16,823 bases of DNA. It comes from JBGZFC01 sp964631255 (GTDB lineage Bacteria > Bacteroidota > Bacteroidia > Bacteroidales > Dysgonomonadaceae). A model generated the notes under the pieces. That model worked only from the letters and a program-made list of their open reading frames with translations, had not been told where the DNA came from and made no database searches. Numbering within the stretch: position 1 is the first letter of the stretch; each line of letters begins with the position of its first letter. A program made the position numbers and the translations under genes. The DNA is taken from the NCBI GenBank assembly GCA_964631255.1, contig CAZVWS010000044.1, forward strand, positions 1-16,823, written 5' to 3'. Of this stretch, positions 7,851 to 16,620 are shown piece after piece.

Positions 7851-7986
7851 ATAAAAAATAAAAGCAATGGGCTCATTTTTTACGGAAAAGTGTAAAGTTT
7901 TGAATAATTTACAATTATTGGTCTTGTTGCTGTTGTTTGTTATAGGGTTGGGTGTGTCTGATTAATTTTTGTTTGTCCAAACACGA

Positions 7987-10317
7987 TTATTTGACCACCA
8001 TTATTTTTGAAACCACACCCTGCGAGCCGTCTTCGGTTGAGCCAAACACCAGATAGATGCCGGTTTTTACCTGTACGCCGCGTGTGTTTTTGCCATCCCA
8101 CGAGAATTGTCCGCCCAGCGAAATACCTTGTTTGAGCAATATGCCGTTCAAATCGGTAATTTTCACGGTGCTGTTGTCCATCAGTCCGGTAATGATGATG
8201 TTGCCGTCGTAATCTTCGGGCACCGGGTTGGGATAAACCGACACGGAGTCGAAATTGGGCGCGCCCGCTTGTGCATCGCTCTTGTACGACAAAATGCCGT
8301 GCGTGGTTCCGATATAAACAATGCCGTTGGCTTCGTCCATGGTAATGGAGCGCACGTTGTTGCTTGGCAATGGGCTGTTATCTGTTGTAAAGTGGTGCAC
8401 GGTTTCTACGCCGTCGGGCGAAACCAGATATACGCCTGCCGAAGAGGTGGCAATCCATTTTCGGTTGGCACCATCTATCGCGATGCCGGTAACATCTACG
8501 TTGTTGAGAAGGAAGTCGATGTAGTTTGTGCCGTCGTTTCGCGGAATAACTACTTGGTTGAAAGTAATATTTTTGGAGAAAATATCTTTCGAGTTGTGTA
8601 TCACGTACGGACCGGTATCGGTGGCGAGCCAGATATTGCCGTTTTTGTCTTCTACAAGCGAATGGATGAAACGCATGGATACGCCGCTACCTTGTTGGTT
8701 TACTTTGTGTTCGATAAAACGGTACTTGTCGTCGGCAGTATTTTCAAAACTGTTGTTTTCGTCGATAAGCAAAATCCCCGATTTCAGGTTGCCCACCGTT
8801 ACCCATTTCACGTTGTTTCTATCTACCAATACCGATTTCAGGTTTTCGATATTTGCCAACTCGGGCGAATGGATTTGTGTCCATGTGCCATCTTTTTTCA
8901 TTACCTTGATGGCGTTGGAAACGAATGAGTTGGTTGTCCACAAGTTGCCGTTTTTATCGTAAGCCAATCCATCTACACGGATGTAGTTTTTCCCGTTAAA
9001 AATATCTTGCAGTGTGGAGTTTTCGTTGTTGTATAGTTTGATACATTTGCCATCTTGAAATTCGTAAATGCCTTCGCCCCAGCTTGTAACAAAAATATGG
9101 TTTTCGTCTTCAGGATGATATATGGCGGAGGCAAAGTCTCGTGCATTCTCGCCGCTCACGGCATCAATTTGTGCTTTGCTGAATGTGCTCCAGCCGCTAT
9201 CGGGTTTGTATTCCGATAATTGTGCGGGGGTATTGAATCTGTCGAAAAAATAGCCACCGCCGGTAGTGAGCAATTTGTTTTTATCAAATTTCAGAAAGAA
9301 AGCGTAGTTGTTGAGCGGGCCATTTGGCTTGATGTTGTTTTTGAGGTGGGTGATTTGTGAATCGCCCTCGTTGATTTGCGAAAGCGACAAATAGTCGATA
9401 GACGAAGTGAGCCAATATTGGTTGTTGCCGGCATAGTCAATCGACAACAATTCCGGCGTATATACGGTATTGAAACTGCTTAAACCGGTTGGTAAACAGA
9501 CAGAAGTGCTGTTGTATGCTACATACAAATCGTTGTTGACGGAGGTTACGTTTGTCAGTTGCAAATCTTGCATGGTGCGGTGCACGGTGTTGTCGGTTTC
9601 TACATAATATATGGCAAGCATCGGTACCAAAACGTGCAATCTGTCTTTGTAAACAAAGAGTTGGTTGATGTTTTTATCGAGAAACTTGTAATCCGAGTAG
9701 TTGTAGTTTTGTGCGATGGGGTAGGTTTGCCATTCGCTGAAATCTTGTATGTTGGCGCTCAACGAACTTTTCAATACACCTTGCTCGGTGGCAATGTATA
9801 ACTCGTTGTTTAAAACACACATAGATTTTACCGCTTGGTTGAATACTGCCGTTTCTTTAATCTCGGTTTTTGACAAGTTGAGGGTAAAAAAACCAAATGC
9901 GGTGGAGATATATGCCAGGTTTTCGTGCATATAGATGCTATTGATTTTTTTATCCAGATTGCTGTAATTGAGAATCATGTTTGGAATATTCACTATTCTG
10001 TCGTCGTCAAAATAGAGGTCTATATTGGTGTTTTCGTAAACAATTACCAAGCAATCTTCGGTTTTGTTGTAAGCAATTTTGCTGATGTTGCTTCCGTTGA
10101 GTCCGTTTATTTTGGTGTAAGTTTTCAGGTGCTCGTCTTCGGCATTGTAGCTAAATAGGTGTCCGTCGGCAACTACAAACGCTCGCCCTTTTGCATTCAC
10201 AACTTGCTGCATTCTCTCGTACGAGTAATGTGTTTGCCATTCTCCTATTTGTGTTTGTGCTTGCATCGCGGATGCGGCTATGGTCAGGAATATGATAAGA
10301 GCAATTAACTTTTGCAT
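7987..10317 (-). CDS. porZ: T9SS attachment-complex protein PorZ
   Basis: The 776-residue protein has a signal peptide (cleavage probably after AMQA, near residue 20) and then begins QIGEWQTHYSYERMQQVV, a typical PorZ start. Many propeller-blade repeats follow (for example DKNGNLWTTNS, DKNGNIWLATDTG and DGANRKWIATSSAGVYLV), consistent with the two beta-propellers known in PorZ. The C-terminus (VSVYPNPVPEDYDGNIIITG ... TGIYLVF ... SKIMVVK) is a T9SS sorting-type domain. The length equals that of Porphyromonas gingivalis PorZ as I recall it. In that species PorZ works at the cell surface with PorU, PorV and PorQ, where cargo sorting domains are cleaved and replaced by anionic lipopolysaccharide. 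The gene is last in a tight run behind rdgB (15-base gap) and porW. A two-component-regulator propeller annotation would come from the same repeats, but no kinase domain is present. Confidence 0.88.
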   Translation of the reverse strand: MQKLIALIIFLTIAASAMQAQTQIGEWQTHYSYERMQQVVNAKGRAFVVADGHLFSYNAEDEHLKTYTKINGLNGSNISKIAYNKTEDCLVIVYENTNIDLYFDDDRIVNIPNMILNYSNLDKKINSIYMHENLAYISTAFGFFTLNLSKTEIKETAVFNQAVKSMCVLNNELYIATEQGVLKSSLSANIQDFSEWQTYPIAQNYNYSDYKFLDKNINQLFVYKDRLHVLVPMLAIYYVETDNTVHRTMQDLQLTNVTSVNNDLYVAYNSTSVCLPTGLSSFNTVYTPELLSIDYAGNNQYWLTSSIDYLSLSQINEGDSQITHLKNNIKPNGPLNNYAFFLKFDKNKLLTTGGGYFFDRFNTPAQLSEYKPDSGWSTFSKAQIDAVSGENARDFASAIYHPEDENHIFVTSWGEGIYEFQDGKCIKLYNNENSTLQDIFNGKNYIRVDGLAYDKNGNLWTTNSFVSNAIKVMKKDGTWTQIHSPELANIENLKSVLVDRNNVKWVTVGNLKSGILLIDENNSFENTADDKYRFIEHKVNQQGSGVSMRFIHSLVEDKNGNIWLATDTGPYVIHNSKDIFSKNITFNQVVIPRNDGTNYIDFLLNNVDVTGIAIDGANRKWIATSSAGVYLVSPDGVETVHHFTTDNSPLPSNNVRSITMDEANGIVYIGTTHGILSYKSDAQAGAPNFDSVSVYPNPVPEDYDGNIIITGLMDNSTVKITDLNGILLKQGISLGGQFSWDGKNTRGVQVKTGIYLVFGSTEDGSQGVVSKIMVVK

Positions 10318-10332
10318 AATTTGGTTTTGTAT

Positions 10333-10914
10333 TTATAGTTTGATTAAATATTCTATTAATTTTTTGGTTGCATTGGCTCGGTGGCTGATGCTGTTTTTTA
10401 CTTTTTCGCTTAGTTGGGCAAATGTTTCTTGGTATCCGTCGGGCACGAAAATTGGGTCGTATCCAAAACCGTTGTCGCCACGCTTTTCGTCCACGATGAC
10501 TCCCGGCACAGTTCCCTCGAAATAACGAATTTCTCCATTGTAAATCAAGGCGATAACGGTTCGAAATCTGGCTTTTTTGTTTGTTTTGCCTTGCAAGTTG
10601 TGCAGTAGTTTCTCCATATTGCGGATGGAGTTTCCCTCTTCTCCGGCGTAGCGCGACGAGAAAATTCCGGGTTCTCCGTTTAGTGCTTCTACCTCCAGAC
10701 CTGAGTCGTCGGCAAAACAATCCAATCCGTATTTTTGTTGGATGTGTTCCGCTTTTATCCGGGCATTCTCTTCCAGGGTGGCACCGGTTTCGGCTATTTG
10801 GTCGTGGCAATCGATGTCGTTCAAACTCAAAATTTCTAATTTCCCTTCGGTTATTTCTCTAATCTCTTTGAGTTTGTGCGCATTGTTTGTGGCGAAAACT
10901 ATTTTTTTTATCAT
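10333..10914 (-). CDS. rdgB: non-canonical purine NTP pyrophosphatase (RdgB/HAM1)
   Basis: The 193-residue protein matches the ITPase/HAM1 family over its full length. It shows the N-terminal FATNNAHKLKEI nucleotide-binding motif, FADDSGLEVEALNGEPGIFS with its metal-binding acidic residues, SSRYAG, GFGYDPIFVPDG, and the C-terminal base-recognition motif SHRANA. The enzyme hydrolyses dITP, ITP and XTP to the monophosphate and pyrophosphate in the cytoplasm, which keeps deaminated purines out of DNA and RNA. The gene starts three bases after the porW stop and ends 15 bases before porZ, so it should be cotranscribed with two secretion genes. No functional tie to secretion is evident. Confidence 0.96.
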   Translation of the reverse strand: MIKKIVFATNNAHKLKEIREITEGKLEILSLNDIDCHDQIAETGATLEENARIKAEHIQQKYGLDCFADDSGLEVEALNGEPGIFSSRYAGEEGNSIRNMEKLLHNLQGKTNKKARFRTVIALIYNGEIRYFEGTVPGVIVDEKRGDNGFGYDPIFVPDGYQETFAQLSEKVKNSISHRANATKKLIEYLIKL

Positions 10915-10917
10915 TCT

Positions 10918-13900
10918 CTATTTTCTTTGTTTGTTTCGTTCACGAAGAAGTCGTTCGCGCTCTTTCAACTTCTCTTTTCGCATTTTTTCTTGCTCTTTGA
11001 GTTGTTGTTTTCGTTCGCGTTCGCGCTCTTTCATCTCTTGTTTGCGCTGTTTTTCGCGCTCCTTCATCTCTTTTTCGCGCTGCTTTATTTGCTCGTTTCT
11101 CTCTTTTTCCCGTTCTTTCAGCATCTTTTCTCTGTCCTGTGTGCTTATTTCGTCGGGTTTTTCTTGCAATGCTTCTTCGGCTTTTCGTTCCAACTCGGCT
11201 TGTCTTTCCTCCAAGGTGCTCTGTTTTGGCGGAGTTTGCGGAGTTAATGCCGGTTCGGCTTCTTCCGGTTGAACTGTTTCCTCCTCTTCGGGTTCAATCA
11301 CAATTTTTAATTCGTCCAGAATGACCGTTCTCTCGGGTTCGGCAATTGGCTCAATCTGCCGGATAGGGATGGTGATGGGCGTTTCTTGCGGTTGGATTGA
11401 GTCGGGAGCGGCAACCGTTGGCGTAGCCTCTTTTACAATGATTGGTTTGGCGTTGTATAGGCTATCGATAAAAACGATGTACTCATTGAGCGGCTTACCT
11501 TGCTCGATCAATTCTAAATTGGCATCAGAAATGATAAGCGGTAAAATATTTTCGGGAATACTTTGTCTGAATGTGGAGTCCGATTCAATCATTTCGGCGT
11601 ATCTGCCCGCTTCGTCCAACGAATAGAATGTTTTAATCTGCATGGCTTCAAACGGATAAATCCGTAGGAATGAGGTGTTGAACGTGCGAAGTTGGAACTT
11701 TGAAAAATTGAAGTTGGAAACGGCAAACAGGAGGCTGCTTTTCTCTATCGAGTTGGGTGCGAACATGAGCATATAGCTGTGTGGCACATTTTTGCGCGTA
11801 TCGAAAGCGATGGAGTCTATGGCTTGTGCCGAATTGCGGGCTACACCCGTTTTCCAGTCGATACCCGACATAGCCGACGCGTTGGCGGCAAGCACTTTGC
11901 CCTCGGCAAGTCCGTTGAGTATCTCTTGTGCCATGGCAATTTCGCCCGATTCGGGGAATTTTGCCACCAAATCTGTGAGCGCGACTTCGGTGTTTTTGGC
12001 ATCTCCCATTTGGGCGTACGACAATGCATGCAGCAACATGAATTTGGGCATCAAATCGCCTTTTGTAAATAGTTTTTGTGCCAGTTTATAATTGTTTTGC
12101 ACCGTTTGCACCTGTCCTTTTTGGTACGCGTTGTATGTTTGTTGATACAAGGAGTCTTGCATTTTTGCAAAATTTGCCATGGTCTGTTCAAAACTTCTAT
12201 CAGACATTGCTGTGGCATGCTCACTTCGTGGAAATTCCGAAATAATCTTGTTTTTATAGTTTTGCGCCATTGTTTTTTCGCCCAAGCGCAAATACATCAG
12301 ATAGAGCTGATAATAGACATCGGGTCTGTTTTCGCTTTCGGGGAAATCATCCAAATGTCTGTTGAATAAGCCGATAGCGTGTTTGTAATCTTCCAAACGG
12401 TCTTTCACTATATTACCCGAGCCGTATAGTCCTTCTTCAATTGTTTTGTTGGATGCAGCCAATGCTTCGGGCGTGGTTGGTAGTTTGCTCAAATAAAATT
12501 CGGGCTCGTGCGGGTCTCTGGTTTTATCTTTCGGGTCTTTTCCCGAGATGGGTTTGCCGTCGGGCGACAAAGCGGTAGAGTCTGTAGCCAAAGAATCGGC
12601 TTCTTCCGATTCGGTTGTGCCGCCAAAGGATGCACCTGATTTATCCAACAACCGCCAATTGTCTTCCAATTTTCTGCTTCCCCATCTTCGTTTAAACTCG
12701 TTTCGGCCTTGCGACACGGCTTGCGGGTTGTAGAAGTAAAACGTGTTTTGCATACCGCTTCTTCCTGCCATGGCAACTGCTGCTTCGGCTGCCGAACCTC
12801 TGCCTCCCAAATCGGGAACACGTGCTTCTTGCTCAGCCAGATATGCTTGTCGTTCGTTTTCTAAAGCCAACTCCCGTTCTCTTTTTTTCAACTCAGCGAT
12901 GTGTTCGTTGATTATTTTTAGTTGCTCATCTGCCGGCAGACTTGCCAAGTGTTGCAAACTGTCTTGTTCGTACACCGATGCCACTAAGGGAGCTAAGTCC
13001 GTCAAAACTTCGGCTCTGAATTTCACTCGAGGGTAGTGTTCGTTTTTTTTCGGTAAAATGCCAATTGCTTCGGTATATCTTGGTTCGGCTTTCACGTAAT
13101 CTTTTCTTTCAAAATAGATATCGCCCAAAGCCACTTGTGCCAAGGCTTTGTCTACGCCGTTGCGGGTGCTCTCTTTTTCGGCAAGTAGGTAGTTTTCAAT
13201 GGCTTTGGTGGTGTCGTTTTTGCCAAAATAGATATTGCCGATGGCATAATATATCTGGTCTAAAAACTCGCTGTTTTTGCTGCTTTTTGTCATGCGTGTC
13301 AGCTCGTTCAGTATATTGCCTTGCGCACCGGGCGTAGAAACCAACGACTGCTGCATCAGCGCATTAAAAGCTATTTCGTAAGGCGTATTTAGTCCTTTTA
13401 CCTCTTCAAAGGCAGCATAAGCCGCGGCTTTATCGCCAATTTCTGTGTAAATCTGACCAAGTAGAAATTGGAAACGCTTTTTTTGTTTGGTATCTTTTTG
13501 ATTCTTGATGGATTCGGTCAGATAGGTGATTGCTTCGGGATAGTTTTCTTTGCGAAGTTGGAGCAGGGTGTAGAACTCGTTGAACTCATTTTTTAAATTG
13601 GCGGGTAACTCCTTTACTTTCAGTGCTTCGGCAAGTGCATCGGCGTCTGTGAACCATCCCATCTCGGTGTAGGTGCGCATCATCCATATTTCGGCCTCCG
13701 AAACCACGTCTCTGTCGTGAACAAAAAGGCGCGATGTTTGCAGAAAGACGGCGATTGCTTCGGTATAATCTTTGTTTTCCACGTGCGCTTTCCCCATCAG
13801 AAGCCAAGCCCGGTCTATAAATGGGTTGAACTCATCTTGCCGCAACCAATCGCGATAGGCTTGTGTTTCGCTTTTGCCAGGTTCTCGTTTGGGTTTCACG

Positions 13901-14235
13901 GCAATGGAGTGTTCCTGAATGGCACTCACCATTTTATCTACCGTGGTGGTAAATGGACCGCCAATCTCTTTTTTCTTCAGTGTATCGTTTGGGTTGGCGC
14001 TGGTGGCATACATGGGCAAAAATTCGGAATAATCATCTTTCAGATTATCCGATTGTGCTTTGATAGCTGCACGATAAGCCTCTTCCGCATTGAAATACAC
14101 ATTGTATCGGGTGGTCAATTCATGATACGCTCTGGTGCTACTCGTGTTCTTTTTGGTAGAACAACTATAGCCCAAAAAAATGCATAAGAACACCCCTACA
14201 AGCAATTTATATATGTTGTTTTTTGCCTTCAGCAC
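10918..14235 (-). CDS. porW: T9SS lipoprotein PorW/SprE with TPR repeats and charged C-terminal helix
   Basis: The 1105-residue product begins with a lipoprotein signal ending FLGYSC, giving Cys25 as the probable lipidated residue. The following STKKNT...YHELTTRYNVYFNAEEAY is characteristic of the SprE/PorW family. Tetratricopeptide-like repeats run from about residue 140 to 400 (NKDYTEAIAVFLQTSRLF, KNDTTKAIENYLLAEKES, RKDYVKAEPRYTEAIGIL) and again from about 610 to 790. In Flavobacterium SprE is needed for gliding and secretion. In Porphyromonas PorW is reported to link the PorK/PorN ring with the Sov translocon. Residues about 1006-1105 are an almost pure Glu/Lys/Arg/Gln helix, rich in KERE and REKE repeats and likely a coiled coil or single alpha-helix. 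The gene is first in the porW-rdgB-porZ run, with a promoter about 40 bases upstream. Confidence 0.9.
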   Translation of the reverse strand: MLKAKNNIYKLLVGVFLCIFLGYSCSTKKNTSSTRAYHELTTRYNVYFNAEEAYRAAIKAQSDNLKDDYSEFLPMYATSANPNDTLKKKEIGGPFTTTVDKMVSAIQEHSIAVKPKREPGKSETQAYRDWLRQDEFNPFIDRAWLLMGKAHVENKDYTEAIAVFLQTSRLFVHDRDVVSEAEIWMMRTYTEMGWFTDADALAEALKVKELPANLKNEFNEFYTLLQLRKENYPEAITYLTESIKNQKDTKQKKRFQFLLGQIYTEIGDKAAAYAAFEEVKGLNTPYEIAFNALMQQSLVSTPGAQGNILNELTRMTKSSKNSEFLDQIYYAIGNIYFGKNDTTKAIENYLLAEKESTRNGVDKALAQVALGDIYFERKDYVKAEPRYTEAIGILPKKNEHYPRVKFRAEVLTDLAPLVASVYEQDSLQHLASLPADEQLKIINEHIAELKKRERELALENERQAYLAEQEARVPDLGGRGSAAEAAVAMAGRSGMQNTFYFYNPQAVSQGRNEFKRRWGSRKLEDNWRLLDKSGASFGGTTESEEADSLATDSTALSPDGKPISGKDPKDKTRDPHEPEFYLSKLPTTPEALAASNKTIEEGLYGSGNIVKDRLEDYKHAIGLFNRHLDDFPESENRPDVYYQLYLMYLRLGEKTMAQNYKNKIISEFPRSEHATAMSDRSFEQTMANFAKMQDSLYQQTYNAYQKGQVQTVQNNYKLAQKLFTKGDLMPKFMLLHALSYAQMGDAKNTEVALTDLVAKFPESGEIAMAQEILNGLAEGKVLAANASAMSGIDWKTGVARNSAQAIDSIAFDTRKNVPHSYMLMFAPNSIEKSSLLFAVSNFNFSKFQLRTFNTSFLRIYPFEAMQIKTFYSLDEAGRYAEMIESDSTFRQSIPENILPLIISDANLELIEQGKPLNEYIVFIDSLYNAKPIIVKEATPTVAAPDSIQPQETPITIPIRQIEPIAEPERTVILDELKIVIEPEEEETVQPEEAEPALTPQTPPKQSTLEERQAELERKAEEALQEKPDEISTQDREKMLKEREKERNEQIKQREKEMKEREKQRKQEMKERERERKQQLKEQEKMRKEKLKERERLLRERNKQRK

Positions 14236-14271
14236 CCTTGTAGTTTTAAAATATACGATTCTTTTTATTAA

Positions 14272-14283
14272 CTACAAAAATAG
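14272..14283 (-). promoter_or_regulatory. promoter core CTATTTTTGTAG for porW operon
   Basis: On the minus strand TATTTTTG matches the Bacteroidetes -7 box TAnnTTTG and lies 40 bases before the porW start. A TCTG sits 19 bases upstream of the box, a three-of-four match to the TTTG -33 element. The same 12-base core occurs upstream of pyrE. Confidence 0.6.
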
Positions 14284-14376
14284 CGATTTATTGTAAAATA
14301 GCAGAATAAAGGCGGGTAATATTGTTTATGGTAGCTTGTAGTTGCAGACGAGCTGTTTTTTGATTGATTTTTTTAT

Positions 14377-14384
14377 TACTTTTG
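14377..14384 (+). promoter_or_regulatory. -7 promoter box (TACTTTTG) for the amidohydrolase gene
   Basis: TACTTTTG fits TAnnTTTG exactly and is preceded by a T-rich stretch. The nearest upstream TTTG is only 14 bases away, closer than usual. Transcription from here would leave an unusually long leader of about 190 bases. Confidence 0.4.
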
Positions 14385-14580
14385 CAATGTGCCAATTTAT
14401 TGGTATCGGAATTTAAATTTTGCTCAGCAGAGTATCGAAAAAACGAAATGAATCATCCATAACCAAAACATTTTTTGAACTTACAATGAAGTAATAATAA
14501 AGTGGAGAAATTGTTCCAAGCACTTCGGCAATTATTTCAACACAAAAGTTTTGGTTCATGGCTCAAAAAAACAACTCAAA

Positions 14581-15456
14581 ATGAAAGTAGGAATTATACA
14601 GCAAGCCAATACGGCGGATAAAAATGAAAATATTGCTCGTTTGCAAACCAAAATTAGGAATTTGGCAGCCCAAGGAGCGCAGCTCATCGTGATGCAAGAG
14701 TTACACAATGGTTTGTATTTCTGCCAGACGGAAGATGTGCAGGTGTTTGACCAAGCCGAAACGATACCCGGATTTTCCACCCAAATTTTCGGAGAATTGG
14801 CAAAAGAGTTGTCGGTGGTTATCGTTCTCTCGCTTTTTGAGAAACGTGCTGCCGGACTGTATCACAATACAGCCGTAGTAATGGAAAAAGATGGTTCTAT
14901 TGCCGGCATGTATCGTAAAATGCATATCCCGGATGATCCGGCTTATTACGAAAAATTTTACTTCACGCCCGGCGATTTGGGTTTTCATCCCATAGAAACA
15001 TCGGTGGGCAAATTGGGCGTTTTGGTTTGTTGGGATCAGTGGTATCCCGAAGCTGCACGCTTGATGGCATTGGCAGGATGTGAGTTGTTGATTTATCCAA
15101 CCGCTATTGGATACGAATCGTCGGATGACGAAAAGGAGAAAAACCGCCAACGCGAGGCATGGATTACCATTCAGCGCGGACATGCCGTAGCCAACGGGTT
15201 GCCCGTTATCTCTGTAAATAGGGTGGGATACGAAGCCGACCCATCGGCACAAACAAACGGAATCACTTTTTGGGGAAACAGTTTTGTGTGTGGTCCGCAA
15301 GGTGAATTTCTGTATCAAGCACCCATTGATAAAGAGATGGAAACAATAGTGGAAATAGATAAAAATCGGACGGAAAATGTGCGTCGTTGGTGGCCTTTCT
15401 TCCGCGACAGGCGGATTGATGCCTTTGGCGATATAACAAAAAGATACAGAGACTAA
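14581..15456 (+). CDS. aguB: N-carbamoylputrescine amidohydrolase
   Basis: This is a carbon-nitrogen hydrolase (nitrilase superfamily) of 291 residues. The catalytic triad is visible: Glu40 in VMQELHNG, Lys113 in YRKMHIPDDPAYYEK and Cys150 in VCWDQWYPEAARL. The WDQWYPEAARLMALAGCELL segment and the FWGNSFVCGP motif are typical of N-carbamoylputrescine amidases. These hydrolyse N-carbamoylputrescine to putrescine, CO2 and ammonia, the last step of the agmatine route to polyamines. Agmatine deiminase (AguA), the usual partner, is not in the window. The frame is open back to 14551 with a TTG, but the ATG at 14581 (MKVGIIQQAN) matches the family start, so it is preferred. The gene converges on the SRPBCC gene. 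A different amidase substrate cannot be fully excluded. Confidence 0.92.
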   Translation: MKVGIIQQANTADKNENIARLQTKIRNLAAQGAQLIVMQELHNGLYFCQTEDVQVFDQAETIPGFSTQIFGELAKELSVVIVLSLFEKRAAGLYHNTAVVMEKDGSIAGMYRKMHIPDDPAYYEKFYFTPGDLGFHPIETSVGKLGVLVCWDQWYPEAARLMALAGCELLIYPTAIGYESSDDEKEKNRQREAWITIQRGHAVANGLPVISVNRVGYEADPSAQTNGITFWGNSFVCGPQGEFLYQAPIDKEMETIVEIDKNRTENVRRWWPFFRDRRIDAFGDITKRYRD

Positions 15457-15476
15457 TAGCTAGCTAAAAGTCTCTG
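15447..15476 (+). terminator. weak hairpin overlapping the aguB stop
   Basis: The arms cagagact (15447-15454) and agtctctg (15469-15476) pair over 8 bp. The 14-base loop contains the palindrome tagctagcta. No T run follows directly; the nearest is at about 15491. It may terminate weakly between the convergent genes. Confidence 0.4.
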
Positions 15477-15520
15477 CTCGGCAATAATATTTTTCTAAAT
15501 GCTTAGGTGTCGATTGCTGC

Positions 15521-15940
15521 TCAAATCTGGTCGTAGGGCAGCATGGCCAAGGCATCCGATATTTTTTCAACCAACTCTTTCATTGGTTTCGCAACCATGC
15601 CTTTGATAAGTGGATTGAGATTGGCACGAACGGTCATGCGTAGTTTGGTGTCGTTTTCGGCTTTGGAAACCAATTGTACCCACAAAAACACGTCGAATGG
15701 GAGATTTTCCGATTTAAATTTGACCAATTTGTTTGGTTCGCGCTCTTGCACAACAAATTTTACGCTTCCTATCGGGTCAACCACAAACGATACGCTGTCG
15801 GCATCGAATGAAAATTCTTTTATTTTGTCTTCCGGAATCCTATCTTTGACCTTTTCCAACTTGCTTAGGTCTGAAAGTACGTGAAACACCGTAGCATCGT
15901 TGTGCGGAATGGTTTTTACGTCGCTGATAAATTCGGTCAT
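15521..15940 (-). CDS. SRPBCC-fold (START/polyketide-cyclase-like) protein
   Basis: The 139-residue protein has the pattern of the SRPBCC helix-grip fold. An N-terminal strand (TEFISDVKTIPHNDATVFHV) leads into the family-typical phenylalanine-valine helix and the LSDLSKLEKV stretch. Antiparallel strands follow (VSFVVDPIGSVKFVVQERE, TKLRMTVRANLN), and a long C-terminal helix (MKELVEKISDALAML) packs over the cavity. Such domains bind hydrophobic ligands; the ligand here is unknown. No signal peptide is present, so it is cytoplasmic. Its start overlaps the pyrE stop by four bases (ATGA), so the two genes are translationally coupled. The pairing suggests co-expression with pyrimidine synthesis but does not prove a shared role. 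Confidence 0.85.
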   Translation of the reverse strand: MTEFISDVKTIPHNDATVFHVLSDLSKLEKVKDRIPEDKIKEFSFDADSVSFVVDPIGSVKFVVQEREPNKLVKFKSENLPFDVFLWVQLVSKAENDTKLRMTVRANLNPLIKGMVAKPMKELVEKISDALAMLPYDQI

Positions 15941-16593
15941 TTCTTCGCTTTTTTAGTAGTTGCCTCGCTCCATGCTTCGGGGTCTTTACGCCAATCTTGC
16001 AAGGTTTTTAACTCGGATGCGTCGATGTAGTCAGTAGCCAATGCTTCATCCAAGATAGCTTCGTAATTGCAGAGAGTGGTTAGTTCCACGTGAGCCTGCT
16101 TCATGTTTTTTTCTGCTACCGGAAATCCGTAAGTGAAAATAGCCATCATACCCAACACGTCAGAACCATCTCTTCTGATTGCTTCTACAGCTTTGAGACT
16201 GCTGCCTCCGGTGGAGATAAGATCTTCTATAACAACTACTTTTTGTTTGGGTTTCAGGTCTCCTTCAATGAGGTTTTCCAAACCATGGTCTTTGGGGGTA
16301 GAACGAATGTACACAAAGGGCAAACCCAACAAATCTGCCACCAATGCGCCGGGAGCAATCGCGCCTGTGGCTACACCGGCTATGGCATCGGTTTGTGGAT
16401 ATTTTTCGAGAATGAGGCGTGCAAATTCTACTTTCAAGAAATTGCGTATTACCGGGTACGACATCAGCTTGCGATTGTCGCAATATATTGGAGATTTCCA
16501 TCCCGAAGCCCAGGTGAATGGATTTGCCGGTTGCAATTTTACTGCTTTGATTTTCAGCAATTTTTCTGCTGTAAGTTTTTCTATTGTGTTCAT
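15937..16593 (-). CDS. pyrE: orotate phosphoribosyltransferase
   Basis: The 218-residue protein joins orotate to PRPP to give orotidine 5'-monophosphate and pyrophosphate, the fifth step of pyrimidine synthesis. Diagnostic parts are FTWASGWKSPIYCDNRKL near residues 26-43, IAGVATGAIAPGALVAD near 71-87, the flexible catalytic loop RSTPKDHGLENLIEG (97-111), and the PRPP-binding motif VVVIEDLISTGGS (about 119-131). Length is normal for the family. The ATG at 16593 begins MNTIEKLTAEKLL, a usual start. A promoter core lies 31 bases upstream. The stop overlaps the start of the SRPBCC gene. No attenuator or pyrimidine-responsive structure is evident in the short leader. Confidence 0.97.
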   Translation of the reverse strand: MNTIEKLTAEKLLKIKAVKLQPANPFTWASGWKSPIYCDNRKLMSYPVIRNFLKVEFARLILEKYPQTDAIAGVATGAIAPGALVADLLGLPFVYIRSTPKDHGLENLIEGDLKPKQKVVVIEDLISTGGSSLKAVEAIRRDGSDVLGMMAIFTYGFPVAEKNMKQAHVELTTLCNYEAILDEALATDYIDASELKTLQDWRKDPEAWSEATTKKAKK

Positions 16594-16620
16594 TTTTGCG
16601 TTGATTATTACTTAGACTGG

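Larger units (their letters stand above)
14236..14580. other. divergent intergenic region between porW and the amidohydrolase gene
   Basis: This 345-base AT-rich gap separates divergent genes and holds one candidate promoter in each direction (minus strand at 14272-14283, plus strand at 14377-14384). The plus-strand promoter would give a leader of about 190 bases before the amidohydrolase ATG. I see no riboswitch fold, no clear operator palindrome and no small gene in that leader. Confidence 0.5.

Noticed and set aside
10151..10810. Long open frame overlapping rdgB on the same strand
   Set aside because: It is Arg/Lys/Gln-rich and out of frame with rdgB, which has every family motif. It is a shadow frame.
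10742..11272. Plus-strand frame rich in Ser, Arg and Phe opposite the PorW tail
   Set aside because: It is the antisense image of the low-complexity charged helix of PorW.
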